A model generated the notes under the pieces. It had not been told where the DNA came from. It ran no database searches and saw only the letters and a program-made list of their open reading frames with translations. DNA of 64,000 nucleotides from Asaia bogorensis (GTDB lineage: Bacteria; Pseudomonadota; Alphaproteobacteria; Reyranellales; Reyranellaceae), in contig CAMDCE010000023.1 of the NCBI GenBank assembly GCA_945889625.1, positions 1 to 64,000 of the forward strand, given 5' to 3'. How positions within the stretch are numbered: the stretch's first letter is position 1; every line of letters starts with the position of its first letter. Positions 39,650-50,680 of the stretch are shown here, piece after piece. Both the position numbers and the translations under genes were made by a program.

Positions 39650-40957
39650 ATGAGCCAAGCCGCCGCCAGGATACAAGACGGACCGTTGCCGATGTTCACG
39701 CAAAGCCTCGCCGAGGCCGATCCCGCGGTTTCCGCCGCCGTGCGGGGCGAACTGGCACGCCAGCGCGAGCAGATCGAGCTGATCGCCTCGGAGAACATCG
39801 TCTCGCGCGCCGTCCTCGAGGCGGCGGGATCGGTGCTCACCAACAAATATGCCGAGGGCTATCCCGGCCGGCGCTACTACGGCGGCTGCGAGGAGGTCGA
39901 CAAGGCCGAGCAGCTCGCCATCGAGCGCGCCTGCAAGCTGTTCAACTGCTCCTTCGCCAACGTACAGCCGCACTCCGGCGCGCAGGCGAACCAGGCGGTG
40001 TTCATGGCGCTGCTCAAGCCCGGCGATACCTTTCTCGGCATGGCGCTCGACCAGGGCGGCCATCTCACGCATGGCTCGCCTGCCAACCAGTCGGGCAAGT
40101 GGTTCAAGGTCGTGTCCTACGGTGTGAAACCCGACAGCCACCTGATCGACTACGAGCAGATGGAAGCCGTGGCGCGCCGCGAGAAGCCCAAGCTCATCCT
40201 GGCCGGCGCCTCGGCCTACTCGCGCCAGATCGACTGGGCGCGCTTTCGCAAGGTCGCCGACGAGATCGGCGCCTATTTCATGGTCGACATGGCGCACTAT
40301 GCCGGCTTGGTCGCGGCCGGTGTCTATCCGAGCCCGCTGCCGCACGCCCATGTCGTGACCACGACGACGCACAAGACGCTGCGCGGTCCGCGCGGCGGCA
40401 TGGTGCTGTCGAACGACGCCGAGATCGGCAAGAAGATCAACTCGGCGGTGTTCCCTGGCCTGCAGGGCGGGCCGTTGATGCACATCATCGCGGCCAAGGC
40501 GGTGGCCTTCGGCGAGGCGCTGCGGCCGGACTTCAAGGTCTACGCCCAGAACGTGATCGACAATGCCCGCGCACTTGCGTCGGTGCTGACCGAGCGCGGG
40601 CTCGCGATCGTCTCGGGCGGCACCGACAGTCACGTCATGCTGGTCGATCTGCGCCCCAAGAGGGCGACCGGCGTGGCGGCCGAGAAGGTGCTCGACCGCG
40701 CCGGCATCACGGTCAACAAGAACAGCATTCCGGGCGACCCGGAGAAGTACACGATCACCTCGGGCGTGCGGCTGGGATCGCCGGCCGGCACGACGCGCGG
40801 CTTCGGCACGGCCGAGTTCCGCCAGATCGGCCATCTGTTCGCCGACGTGCTCGATGGTATCGCCAAGAATGGCCCGGACGGCGACGCCCAGGTCGAGGCC
40901 GAGGTGCGTGGCAAGGTGCGCGCGCTGTGTGCCCGCTTTCCAATCTACCGCGACTGA
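39650..40957 (+). CDS. glyA: Serine hydroxymethyltransferase GlyA
   Basis: A 435-residue PLP enzyme. Key parts are [40 protein letters not shown], and the PLP-lysine region [20 protein letters not shown]. It converts serine and tetrahydrofolate to glycine and methylene-tetrahydrofolate, the main one-carbon entry point. The gene sits between rpiB and nrdR, the usual alphaproteobacterial order. The N terminus has a modest extension ([19 protein letters not shown]). Confidence 0.96.
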   Translation: MSQAAARIQDGPLPMFTQSLAEADPAVSAAVRGELARQREQIELIASENIVSRAVLEAAGSVLTNKYAEGYPGRRYYGGCEEVDKAEQLAIERACKLFNCSFANVQPHSGAQANQAVFMALLKPGDTFLGMALDQGGHLTHGSPANQSGKWFKVVSYGVKPDSHLIDYEQMEAVARREKPKLILAGASAYSRQIDWARFRKVADEIGAYFMVDMAHYAGLVAAGVYPSPLPHAHVVTTTTHKTLRGPRGGMVLSNDAEIGKKINSAVFPGLQGGPLMHIIAAKAVAFGEALRPDFKVYAQNVIDNARALASVLTERGLAIVSGGTDSHVMLVDLRPKRATGVAAEKVLDRAGITVNKNSIPGDPEKYTITSGVRLGSPAGTTRGFGTAEFRQIGHLFADVLDGIAKNGPDGDAQVEAEVRGKVRALCARFPIYRD

Positions 40958-40987
40958 AATAGCGCCAAGACAAAACAGGGGGACGAG

Positions 40988-41452
40988 ATGCGCTGTCCAT
41001 TCTGCGGTCACGAGGACACCCAAGTTAAGGACTCGCGACCGACTGACGACAATTCGGCAATTCGCCGGCGGCGCTACTGCCCGTCCTGCGGATCGCGCTT
41101 CACCACCTTCGAGCGCGTGCAATTGCGCGAGCTGACGGTAATCAAGAAGAACGGCCAGCGTGTGCAGTTCGACCGCGACAAGCTCGCGCGCTCGATCTCG
41201 GTGGCCTGCCGCAAGCGACCGGTCGATCCCGAGCGGGTCGAGCGCGTGGTCAACGGCATCGTGCGCCGCCTGGAAAGTTCCGGCGAAAGCGAGATCCCCT
41301 CGACGCAGATAGGCGAACTGGTGATGGACGCGTTGCGCGCCCTTGATCCGGTGGCCTATGTGCGGTTCGCCTCGGTCTATCGCAATTTCCGCGAGGCCAA
41401 GGACTTCGAGGAGTTCATCTCCGACCTCGCCGAGACCAACCTCAAGGACTGA
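40988..41452 (+). CDS. nrdR: Transcriptional repressor NrdR
   Basis: A 154-residue protein with the N-terminal zinc ribbon [20 protein letters not shown] and [17 protein letters not shown], followed by an ATP-cone ([20 protein letters not shown]). NrdR senses ATP/dATP and represses ribonucleotide reductase genes. It lies between glyA and ribD, its normal place in this class. A gggggacgag Shine-Dalgarno precedes the ATG. Confidence 0.96.
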   Translation: MRCPFCGHEDTQVKDSRPTDDNSAIRRRRYCPSCGSRFTTFERVQLRELTVIKKNGQRVQFDRDKLARSISVACRKRPVDPERVERVVNGIVRRLESSGESEIPSTQIGELVMDALRALDPVAYVRFASVYRNFREAKDFEEFISDLAETNLKD

Positions 41453-41456
41453 GGCG

Positions 41457-42539
41457 ATGATGCGCGCAGCGCTCGCGCTGGCGCGCCGATCGCTCGGGCG
41501 CACCTGGCCCAATCCGGCCGTCGGCTGCGTGATCGTGCGCGATGGCCAAGTGGTCGCCCGCGGCCGCACCCGGGATGGCGGTCGCCCGCACGCCGAGGCA
41601 GATGCACTCGCACAGGCCGGCGAGGCTGCCCGCGGCGCCACGGTGTACGTCACGCTCGAGCCCTGTTCGCATCACGGCAAGTCGCCGCCCTGTGCGGACG
41701 CGCTCATAAGAGCGGGCGTGGCGCGTGTCGTCTCCGCGATGGAAGATCCCTATCCCGAGGTCAACGGTCGTGGCCATGCCCGGCTCAAGGCGGCAGGGAT
41801 CGTGGTCGAGGTGGGCGAGGGCGCCAAGGAGGCGGCCGAGATCAACGCCGGCTTCCTGCTGCATGTTCGCGAAGGCCGGCCGCTCTTTCATCTCAAGCTG
41901 GCAACCTCGCTCGATGGTCGAATCGCGACGGCATCGGGCGAGAGCAAATGGATTACCGGAGAAGCCGCGCGCGCTGACGGCCATCGATTGCGCGCCACGC
42001 ATGACGCCGTGCTGGTCGGGGTGGGCACGGTGGGCGCCGACGATCCCGATCTCACCTGCCGGCTGCCGGGACTCGGCGCCCATTCGCCGTTGCGCGTAAT
42101 CCTCGATTCCAAGGCGCGTCTGACGCCGACGTCGAAGCTCGCGCAGACGGCGCGCATCACGCCCGTGTGGCTGCTCTGCACTCCGGCGGCAGCGACGGCG
42201 CCACGACAGGCGTTGAGCTCGTTGGGTGTCGAGGTCGTGGAAGTCGCCTGCGGTCCCGACGGTCGCGTCGACGCCGCAGCCGCTGCCCGCGAACTCGGCA
42301 GCCGGGGGCTTACGCGTGTGCTGGTCGAAGGTGGCGGCGAAATTGCATCGGCGTTCCTGAAGGCGGACCTGGTCGATCGCGTAAGTTCCTATCGCGCGGG
42401 TCTGGCGCTCGGCGCTGATAGCCGCTCTGCGGTTGGACCTTTGGGTATCGAAAAGCTCGATTTCGCGCCCCGGTTCAGGCTGGTGTCGAGCCGGGTTGCG
42501 GGCGGAGACACGCTGGAAACCTGGCGGCGGCGGACTTAA
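41457..42539 (+). CDS. ribD: Bifunctional riboflavin deaminase/reductase RibD
   Basis: About 360 residues from the ATG at 41457; the track start lies inside nrdR. The deaminase domain has PHAEADALAQ (HAE) and VTLEPCSHHGKSPPCADALI (PCxxxxxxPPC) zinc motifs. The reductase domain begins at FHLKLATSLDGRIATASGES and contains the LVEGGGEIASAFLKADLVDR motif. It carries out the second and third steps of riboflavin synthesis. It starts four bases after nrdR, with a gaggcg Shine-Dalgarno overlapping the nrdR stop. Confidence 0.95.
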   Translation: MMRAALALARRSLGRTWPNPAVGCVIVRDGQVVARGRTRDGGRPHAEADALAQAGEAARGATVYVTLEPCSHHGKSPPCADALIRAGVARVVSAMEDPYPEVNGRGHARLKAAGIVVEVGEGAKEAAEINAGFLLHVREGRPLFHLKLATSLDGRIATASGESKWITGEAARADGHRLRATHDAVLVGVGTVGADDPDLTCRLPGLGAHSPLRVILDSKARLTPTSKLAQTARITPVWLLCTPAAATAPRQALSSLGVEVVEVACGPDGRVDAAAAARELGSRGLTRVLVEGGGEIASAFLKADLVDRVSSYRAGLALGADSRSAVGPLGIEKLDFAPRFRLVSSRVAGGDTLETWRRRT

Positions 42540-42547
42540 GTAGAATT

Positions 42548-43150
42548 ATGTTCACAGGCATCGTCACGGATATCGGCGAGATCGCATCGGTGAGCCCCGG
42601 GGGGCAGGCGGGTGACCGCCGCTTCGTGGTGCGCACCAAGCATGACCTCAAGCCGATCGCCATCGGGGCCTCGGTCGCCCATTCCGGCTGCTGCCTGACT
42701 GTGATCGAGAAGGGTGCCGACTGGTTCGCCGTCGAAGCCTCGGGCGAGACGCTCGACAAGACCCACCTCGGCGACTGGCAGGCCGGGACACGCATCAACC
42801 TCGAATTGTCCCTGAAGCTTGGCGACGAACTGGGTGGCCACCTGGTCTACGGCCATGTCGACGGTGTGGGCAAAATTGCCTCGATGACGCCGAAGGGCGG
42901 CAGCGTACGGTTCGTTTTCGAGGCGCCGGGCGAGCTGGCGCGCTTCGTCGCGGCCAAGGGTTCGGTCGCCATCGACGGCATCTCTCTTACGGTCAACGAG
43001 GTAACCGGCAACCGCTTCGGCGTGAACATCATTTCACATACCCAGGCGGTAACGACCCTCGGGCAGGCCAAAGTCGGCCAGCGGGTCAACCTTGAGGTCG
43101 ATATGCTCGCGCGTTACGTTGCACGACTGTTGGAGTACCCAAAATCATGA
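42548..43150 (+). CDS. ribE: Riboflavin synthase alpha subunit RibE
   Basis: A 200-residue enzyme with the two lumazine-binding repeats. The N-terminal MFTGIVTDIGEIASVSP and the GCCLTVIEKGADWFAVEASG motif form the first repeat, and IDGISLTVNEVTGNRFGVNI the second. It dismutates lumazine to riboflavin. The overlap with ribBA (ATGA) and the eight-base gap after ribD make it part of one riboflavin unit. Confidence 0.95.
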   Translation: MFTGIVTDIGEIASVSPGGQAGDRRFVVRTKHDLKPIAIGASVAHSGCCLTVIEKGADWFAVEASGETLDKTHLGDWQAGTRINLELSLKLGDELGGHLVYGHVDGVGKIASMTPKGGSVRFVFEAPGELARFVAAKGSVAIDGISLTVNEVTGNRFGVNIISHTQAVTTLGQAKVGQRVNLEVDMLARYVARLLEYPKS

Positions 43151-44298
43151 GCGCGCTCGAAAAGGACGCCTGGCGGGTCACCTTCTCTGAAGTGAAGGCG
43201 GCGGCCGAGGATATCATCGAGGAAGCCCGCAAGGGCCGGATGTTCATCCTCGTCGATGACGAGGATCGCGAGAACGAGGGCGACCTGGTGATCCCGGCCC
43301 AATGGGCGACGCCCGAGGCCATCAACTTCATGGCCAAGCACGCCCGTGGCCTGATTTGCCTGGCGCTGACCCGCGACCGGGTCGAGCAGCTTGGCCTCTC
43401 GCTGATGGCGCAGAACAACGGCACCCGGCACCAGACCGCATTCACCGTCTCGATCGAGGCTCGTGAGGGCGTGACCACGGGCATCTCGGCGGCCGATCGT
43501 GCGCGCACCGTCTCCGTGGCGATCGATCCGTCGTGCGGCCCGCAGGATATCGTCACGCCTGGCCACGTCTTCCCGCTGGTGGCGCGCGACGGCGGCGTGC
43601 TGGAGCGTACCGGCCACACCGAGGCCGCCGTCGACCTCGCGCGGCTCGCCGGCATGACCCCCGCCGGCGTGGTCTGCGAGATCATGAACGACGACGGCAC
43701 CATGGCCCGCCGCAACGATCTCATCACCTTCGCCCAGCGGCATGGGCTGAAGATTGGCACCATCTCCGACCTGATCGCCTATCGCCGGCGCTACGACTCG
43801 ATCGTCAAGCGCTTGAGCGAAAGCACTTTCACCAGCGCCTACGGCGGCGGCTTCCGCTGCGTCATCTACGTGAACAAAGTGACGATGGCGCAGCACATCG
43901 CGCTGGTGAAGGGCGATCCGGCGGCGGGCGGACCGGTCATGGTGCGCATGCATGCCGTCAACATCTTCAACGATGCGCTGGGCGAGCGGAACCACGGCCG
44001 CGGCGGCGAGATCGAGGCGTCGATGCGCGCGATCGCCAAGGAAGGCAGGGGCGTGATCGTGCTGATTCGAGAGCCGCTCACCGTCATGCTGTCCGAGCAG
44101 CGCCGCCGCAGCGGCGAACCAATCCAGCCGGCGGGCGGCGAGCTGCGCGACTACGGCGTCGGAGCCCAGATCCTGATCGACCTCGGGGTCAAGGAAATGG
44201 TGCTGCTGACCAACAGCACCAAGAGCGTGGTCGGCCTCGAGGGCTTCGGCCTCAAGATTGTCGGCCAGATGCCGGTACCTGGCCGCACGGCGCCCTGA
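43147..44298 (+). CDS. ribBA: RibBA-type DHBP synthase with degenerate GTP cyclohydrolase II domain
   Basis: A 383-residue fusion. The N-terminal DHBP synthase domain is intact: FILVDDEDRENEGDLVIPAQ, then GRTGHTEAAVDL-type as RTGHTEAAVDLARLAG and GVVCEIMNDDGTMARRNDLI. The C-terminal cyclohydrolase II-like half begins near GFRCVIYVNKVTMAQHIALV. It lacks the three zinc cysteines: VMVRMHAVNIFNDALGERNH stands where active enzymes have a Cys, a D-C-G motif and a further Cys. This half is therefore probably inactive, as in RibBX proteins of other alphaproteobacteria. A separate RibA would be needed elsewhere. Confidence 0.92.
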   Translation: MSALEKDAWRVTFSEVKAAAEDIIEEARKGRMFILVDDEDRENEGDLVIPAQWATPEAINFMAKHARGLICLALTRDRVEQLGLSLMAQNNGTRHQTAFTVSIEAREGVTTGISAADRARTVSVAIDPSCGPQDIVTPGHVFPLVARDGGVLERTGHTEAAVDLARLAGMTPAGVVCEIMNDDGTMARRNDLITFAQRHGLKIGTISDLIAYRRRYDSIVKRLSESTFTSAYGGGFRCVIYVNKVTMAQHIALVKGDPAAGGPVMVRMHAVNIFNDALGERNHGRGGEIEASMRAIAKEGRGVIVLIREPLTVMLSEQRRRSGEPIQPAGGELRDYGVGAQILIDLGVKEMVLLTNSTKSVVGLEGFGLKIVGQMPVPGRTAP

Positions 44299-44300
44299 TC

Positions 44301-44777
44301 ATGTCGACGCGGACGGAAACCCCGACGACGCGGCCCGCGGTCGACGGCGTCAGGGGCGCGCGCATCCTGATCGTGGAGTCGCGCTTCTATTCCGATATCG
44401 CCGACGAGCTGATCGCCGGAGCCGAGCGCGAGATCAAGAAGAATGGCGCCCTCTCCGAGCGCGTCGTCGTGCCGGGTGCTTTCGAGATCCCGGGCGCCAT
44501 CGCACTGGCGGCGGGCCGCTATGACGGCTTCGTGGCGCTGGGCTGCGTTATCCGCGGCGAGACCACGCACTATGACTATGTCTGCGGCGAGAGCGCGCGC
44601 GGACTGATGGATCTTTCCGTCCACAGGAAGCTCGCCGTCGGCTACGGCATCGTCACCGTCGATACCGCCGAGCAGGCCTGGGCGCGCGCCGCCACCGACC
44701 GCGGCGACAAGGGTGGCGACGCCGCGCACGCCTGCCTCGCCATGGTGGCGCTCGGGCGTCGCTGGCGAAATTCGTGA
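44301..44777 (+). CDS. ribH: Lumazine synthase RibH
   Basis: About 158 residues from the ATG at 44301. The pattern ILIVESRFYSDIADELIAGA, VVPGAFEIPGAIALAAG and ALGCVIRGETTHYDYVCGES, followed by the VDTAEQAWARA segment, is standard for lumazine synthase. It condenses the RibD product with DHBP to 6,7-dimethyl-8-ribityllumazine. It overlaps nusB by GTGA. The ORF track shows it as the tail of a much longer false ORF. Confidence 0.95.
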   Translation: MSTRTETPTTRPAVDGVRGARILIVESRFYSDIADELIAGAEREIKKNGALSERVVVPGAFEIPGAIALAAGRYDGFVALGCVIRGETTHYDYVCGESARGLMDLSVHRKLAVGYGIVTVDTAEQAWARAATDRGDKGGDAAHACLAMVALGRRWRNS

Positions 44778-45253
44778 GCGAGCAATCGACTCCGAAGCCC
44801 ACACCAAGCCGTCGTCAGGCCGCTCGGCTGGCGGCAGTGCAGGCGCTCTATCAGTGGCAGGAAGGCCAGCACGGTCCGGCCGAAATCGTCGAGCAGTTCC
44901 TGAACGTGCGGACCGGCGAGGCGGGCGAGGGCGGCATGCGGCGCGATGCCGACCGGCCGCTCTTCAAGGACGTCGTCGAAGGCACCGCCCAGAACAAGGA
45001 AGAGCTCGAGCAGATCGTGTCGGCGGCGCTGGCCGAGGACTGGAACTGGGCACGTGTCGATCGTCTGGTGCGCGCCATCCTGCTGGCTGGCGCCTACGAA
45101 CTCGTGCACCGCCGCGATGTCCCGCCACGCGTGGCCATCAATGAATATGTCGAGATCGCCCACGCCTTTTACGACCAGGGCGAACCCAATTTCGTCAATT
45201 CGGTGCTCGACCGCGTGGCGCGCCAGGTGCGTCCGGCCGAACTCGTGAAGTAG
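44774..45253 (+). CDS. nusB: Transcription antitermination factor NusB
   Basis: A 159-residue protein from the GTG at 44774. The start RRQAARLAAVQALYQWQEGQ and the C-terminal RVAINEYVEIAHAFYDQGEP followed by NFVNSVLDRVARQVRP are the NusB signature. It binds boxA RNA with NusE in rRNA antitermination. Genetic coupling to ribH is typical. Confidence 0.95.
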   Translation: MSEQSTPKPTPSRRQAARLAAVQALYQWQEGQHGPAEIVEQFLNVRTGEAGEGGMRRDADRPLFKDVVEGTAQNKEELEQIVSAALAEDWNWARVDRLVRAILLAGAYELVHRRDVPPRVAINEYVEIAHAFYDQGEPNFVNSVLDRVARQVRPAELVK

Positions 45254-45258
45254 CCCGC

Positions 45259-46227
45259 ATGGTGCGCGGCCGGCGGATCGGTGAGTTCGAGCTGATCGCG
45301 CGATATTTCGCGCCGCTTGCCCGCGACTTCAAGGGCGCCGCCGGCCTGCAAAGCGACAATGCCTACCTGACTGTGGATGCCCGGCACGATCTCGCGGTAA
45401 AGACCGACACGATCGTGGCCGGCGTGCATTTTTTATCTGACGAGAAACCCGAACTCGTGGCGGCCAAGGCGCTGCGCGTTTGTCTGTCCGATCTCGCCGC
45501 AGGTGGCGCCGTGCCCTTCGTCTATCAACTGTCGCTGTCTCTTGCGAAAGGCTGGAAGGAGAGCTGGGTCGCAGGGTTTGCCCGAGGTCTCGCCGCCGAC
45601 CAGCGCCGCTACGGCATCGTCCTGTCGGGCGGCGACACGGTGGTCTCGCCGGGTCCGCTCACGGTCACCATCACCGCGATCGGCAAGGTCGCCCGCGGCA
45701 AGGGACTGGGACGCGGCAGTGCACACGCCGGCGACGAGCTATGGGTGAGCGGCACGATTGGCGATGGCGCGCTCGGCCTTCTGGCGTCGCGCGGTCGGTT
45801 GAAGAGCGCCGCCTTGGAAGACCGCTATCGTCGGCCGCAGCCACGCACGACCTTCGGCCCGCGCCTCGTCGGCATCGCAAATGCCACGGCCGATGTCTCC
45901 GACGGGCTGCTGGCCGATGTCGGCCACATCGCTGCCGCGTCGCGTCTTGCCGCGCACATCGAGCGCGATCGCGTGCCGCTTTCCGTCGCCGCCCGGCGGG
46001 TGGTGACGAGCGACCCATCGCTGTGGGCCAACGTGCTGGGCGGTGGCGACGACTATGAACTTGTAGTCGCCGTGTCGCCGCACAAGCGTGCGGCGTTGTT
46101 GGCTGCCGCCCGCGCTGCCCGTGTAAAGGCAACGGCGATCGGTTGCTTCACATCCGGGCAGGGCGTGCGCCTCACCGTGACCGGTCGGACGATTCGCGCA
46201 CCCCGAATGGGATACGTTCACTTCTAG
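45259..46227 (+). CDS. thiL: Thiamine-monophosphate kinase ThiL
   Basis: A 322-residue enzyme. The N-terminal ELIARYFAPLARDFKGAAGL, the AVKTDTIVAGVHF and LRVCLSDLAAGGAVPFVYQL motifs with DVSDGLLADVGHIAAASRLA mark ThiL of the PurM-like fold. It phosphorylates thiamine phosphate to the diphosphate. It is the last gene of the cluster, five bases after nusB. Confidence 0.94.
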   Translation: MVRGRRIGEFELIARYFAPLARDFKGAAGLQSDNAYLTVDARHDLAVKTDTIVAGVHFLSDEKPELVAAKALRVCLSDLAAGGAVPFVYQLSLSLAKGWKESWVAGFARGLAADQRRYGIVLSGGDTVVSPGPLTVTITAIGKVARGKGLGRGSAHAGDELWVSGTIGDGALGLLASRGRLKSAALEDRYRRPQPRTTFGPRLVGIANATADVSDGLLADVGHIAAASRLAAHIERDRVPLSVAARRVVTSDPSLWANVLGGGDDYELVVAVSPHKRAALLAAARAARVKATAIGCFTSGQGVRLTVTGRTIRAPRMGYVHF

Positions 46228-46313
46228 ATTCATAGCTGCACTGCAAACGACGCCTTTGGCAGCCTGCCTATTCGCTTGGGCGCACGGAGGCGGACGATTA
46301 GAGTGCCGGCCCA

Positions 46314-47543
46314 ATGGACGGCTCGATCAAAGTGGAGGAAGCGCAGGCGGTATCCGGCGGCATGCCGCGCCGCTCGCTGCGCAACATCGCCCTGCTCGCG
46401 ATCTGCCAGGCGCTGACGCAAAGCAGCAACACGCTGATGTTTGCCTCCTCGGCGCTGGCGGTCCTCACCATCGTTTCGCCCGACATGCGCATGTGGGCCA
46501 ACACGCCCGTCACCATGCAGCATGTCGGCGTTATGCTGTCGGTTTTTCCTGCCTCGATGCTGATGATGCGGCGCGGCCGCCGCTTCGGATTTCGCACAGG
46601 TTCGCTGATGGGCGTGGCGGGCGCCTCGTGCGCCGCGCTGGGCCTCGGCCTCGGCAGCTTCCTGGTGATGTGTCTGGGCGGTCTGATGCTGGGCTTCGCT
46701 ATCGCCAGCATGCAGCTCTACCGCTTCGCCGCCGTCGAGCTGGCGCCCGGCCCGTATCGCGCCCAGGCGATCTCCTATGTCACGGCGGGCGGCGTGCTGG
46801 CGGGTGTCATCGGTCCGGCTCTCGCTCGCTATACGCCGGATCTCTGGCTGCCGACCTTCCAGGCGAGCTTCGTCGCGGTGATCGTCGTCCACATCATCGT
46901 GTTCTTCGTCCTGAGCTTCATAGAGTTTCCAAGGGTGAAGCCGGAGGATGCCGCCGGCCCACAACGCTCGCTGCGAGAGATCGTCACCCAGCCGGCCTAC
47001 ATGGTGGCTTGCGCCGGAGCGATGATCGCCTTCGGCGTGATGTCCTTCGTCATGGCCGCCTCGCCGCTCGCCATCGTGCAATGCGGCCTCGACAAGACCG
47101 AGGCGCCGGTCACCATTTTCGTGCATGTCATGGGCATGTTCGTGCCGGCCTTCTTCACCGGCCAGCTGATCGCCCGCTACGGCATTTTCAACATCATGAC
47201 GGCAGGCATTGCACTGCTGATCGGCGGTGTCGCCGTCGCCCTCATGGGCATCACCGAATGGCACTTCCGTATCGCGCTTGGCCTGAACGGGGTCGGCTGG
47301 AATTTCATGTTTGTCGGCGCCACGACCTTGCTCACCACCACCTACCGGCCGGCGGAGCGCGGCAAGGCACAGGCCTTCAACGACTTCATGGTGTTCGGCA
47401 CCACGGCGACGGCGAGCCTCATGGCCTCCGTGGTGCTCGAGCTGAAGGGCTGGGCGGTCCTGAACTATGTGGCGTTCGTCCTGGTCTGCGTGGCGCTCCT
47501 GGTGATCGGCCTCTATCGCCTGAGGCCGTCGGGGCGCGCGTAG
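46314..47543 (+). CDS. MFS transporter
   Basis: A 409-residue protein with twelve hydrophobic helices and a short N-terminal tail (MDGSIKVEEAQAVSGG). Loop 2-3 holds MMRRGRRFGFRTGSLMGVAG, close to the MFS G-R-R motif. No substrate can be named. A TTAGAG box lies ten bases before the ATG with no Shine-Dalgarno, which suggests a separate, near-leaderless transcript from the thiL gene 86 bases upstream. Confidence 0.88.
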   Translation: MDGSIKVEEAQAVSGGMPRRSLRNIALLAICQALTQSSNTLMFASSALAVLTIVSPDMRMWANTPVTMQHVGVMLSVFPASMLMMRRGRRFGFRTGSLMGVAGASCAALGLGLGSFLVMCLGGLMLGFAIASMQLYRFAAVELAPGPYRAQAISYVTAGGVLAGVIGPALARYTPDLWLPTFQASFVAVIVVHIIVFFVLSFIEFPRVKPEDAAGPQRSLREIVTQPAYMVACAGAMIAFGVMSFVMAASPLAIVQCGLDKTEAPVTIFVHVMGMFVPAFFTGQLIARYGIFNIMTAGIALLIGGVAVALMGITEWHFRIALGLNGVGWNFMFVGATTLLTTTYRPAERGKAQAFNDFMVFGTTATASLMASVVLELKGWAVLNYVAFVLVCVALLVIGLYRLRPSGRA

Positions 47544-47711
47544 GTTGCGGTCCTTGTAGCTCCAAGTCTTTGAGGCGATGGGTCTTTTCCCATCGGCGAG
47601 TTGCGGAGAGGGGGGCGTTCTGTCATTTTCCGCCCGCCTCGCGCCGGGGGAGATCTTCATCTCGGTCTGCGACAGGCTGGAAAATGCTGCAGAAACAATA
47701 GGTTATCCACT

Positions 47712-49814
<2,103 letters not shown>

Positions 49815-49835
49815 AGCGGCGGCAATCGCCAACGG

Positions 49836-49869
49836 AAAAGCCCCGGTCGCAGGACCGGGGCTTTTTCTT
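49836..49869. terminator. Bidirectional rho-independent terminator after hppA
   Basis: AGCCCCGGTC and GACCGGGGCT enclose GCAG. TTTTTCTTT follows on the plus strand and GGAAAA precedes it, so it can work both ways, for hppA and for the convergent bamE transcript. Confidence 0.9.
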
Positions 49870-49883
49870 TGCGATCGAGGCTA

Positions 49884-49961
49884 CAGCGCGATGACTTTTA
49901 CTTCAGCCGTCGGCCCGGCTCGCGCGGCTATGGCGCGATTCGAGTGAAAGTCATCGCGCTT
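49884..49961. repeat. TA-flanked palindromic element, copy 2
   Basis: A 78-bp relative of the element at 3374, in the opposite orientation, flanked by TA at 49882-49883 and 49962-49963. The ends are CAGCGCGATGACTTTT and AAAGTCATCGCGCTT. Against copy 1 it lacks about 22 loop bases but matches well elsewhere. It sits exactly at the stop codon of bamE, where the right-hand TA forms part of TAA; without it the native stop would read TAG, so the protein is unchanged. Confidence 0.88.
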
Positions 49962-50443
49962 TAGATGCCGCCACCGGTGGGCGCACCCGGATTGGCGTCC
50001 TGACGCGGCCCGCTGAAGCGGCCCACGTTGCCCATGATCTGCTCGAGCACGGTCAACTGCTTGCCGGCGGTAGGTGTGATGCGCGAGACCATGTCGATGT
50101 CCTTGGCGTCCTTCAGGTCGTAGCTCTTGATGGTCTGCAAGCGGCCGGTCTCGTTGAACTGAAGCTGCATCACGTTCTGGGCAACGATGGCCGGCTTGAA
50201 GAAGGCGTAGTACTCCTGCTTCTGACTGACGTAGTACCAAACATTCGGATTGAACGTGGCGACCGACGACGGCGAGCCGATCAGGCGGATGACGTCTTCG
50301 CGGCTTTGCGCGCCGATCTCGAGTTTCTCAATCGAACCCGGCGTCGCCGCAAAACCGCGCAGGTCGATGATCGAGTCGCAGCCCGCAAGTACCAGCGGGG
50401 CCAAGACGGCGCCTACAAGGATAAGCGGGACGGTGCGACGCAT
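49961..50443 (-). CDS. bamE: Outer membrane assembly lipoprotein BamE (SmpA/OmlA)
   Basis: About 160 residues from the ATG at 50443 (MRRTVPLILVGAVLAPLVLA then GC), giving a lipoprotein signal with lipobox L-A-G-C. The SmpA domain reads IEKLEIGAQSREDVIRLIGS followed by PSSVATFNPNVWYYVSQ. BamE stabilises the BamABCDE complex that inserts outer-membrane proteins. The stop codon lies at the edge of the palindromic element. The track start 12 codons earlier is less likely. Confidence 0.88.
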   Translation of the reverse strand: MRRTVPLILVGAVLAPLVLAGCDSIIDLRGFAATPGSIEKLEIGAQSREDVIRLIGSPSSVATFNPNVWYYVSQKQEYYAFFKPAIVAQNVMQLQFNETGRLQTIKSYDLKDAKDIDMVSRITPTAGKQLTVLEQIMGNVGRFSGPRQDANPGAPTGGGI

Positions 50444-50533
50444 GGACGGCTTCTTGGGTTCCGGGGAAAGAGGGTGCACAAGATGTCGCGGTGCAGGCTT
50501 GGGGTCAACCGAAGCTAATTGTCGCTGAAGCTA

Positions 50534-50585
50534 TAGTCCGTCCGGCTGAGGCGCGTAAACGCGCCGCGGTCGGCCGCACGGACTA
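50534..50585. repeat. Imperfect palindrome TAGTCCGT...ACGGACTA
   Basis: A 52-base imperfect palindrome. Ends TAGTCCGT and ACGGACTA match perfectly, and an inner GGCGCG-TAAA-CGCGCC closes the stem. Like the larger element it has TA at both tips. It lies between bamE and the chaperone gene and might be a small mobile hairpin or a transcription signal for one of them. Only one copy is seen. Confidence 0.55.
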
Positions 50586-50617
50586 TGCCGTTGAAGGAAT
50601 TGCTTCGTACGTCGCGT

Positions 50618-50661
50618 TTCCGGTCAAATGGAACCTGCTCCGCGGTTCCAATTGACCGGAA
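50618..50661. repeat. 18-bp inverted repeat TTCCGGTCAA...TTGACCGGAA
   Basis: TTCCGGTCAAATGGAACC and GGTTCCAATTGACCGGAA match at 17 of 18 positions and enclose TGCTCCGC. It ends 19 bases before the GTG of the cytochrome chaperone gene. It could be an operator, a protected RNA hairpin or an insertion remnant. No poly-U tract follows. Confidence 0.6.
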
Positions 50662-50680
50662 GCCGCATTAGGGAGAGCGC

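Noticed and set aside
40938-40990. A riboswitch (FMN, TPP or glycine) ahead of the riboflavin and thiamine genes
   Set aside because: Gaps in the rpiB-thiL cluster are 4 to 30 bases, too short, and no FMN, TPP or glycine aptamer motif is visible there or before rpiB.
39584-41653. 689-residue ORF antisense to rpiB, glyA and nrdR
   Set aside because: Spans three well-identified genes on the other strand and has no recognisable domains.
49881-50240. 119-residue ORF reading through element copy 2
   Set aside because: Frame-shifted shadow of bamE joined to the element; no independent support.
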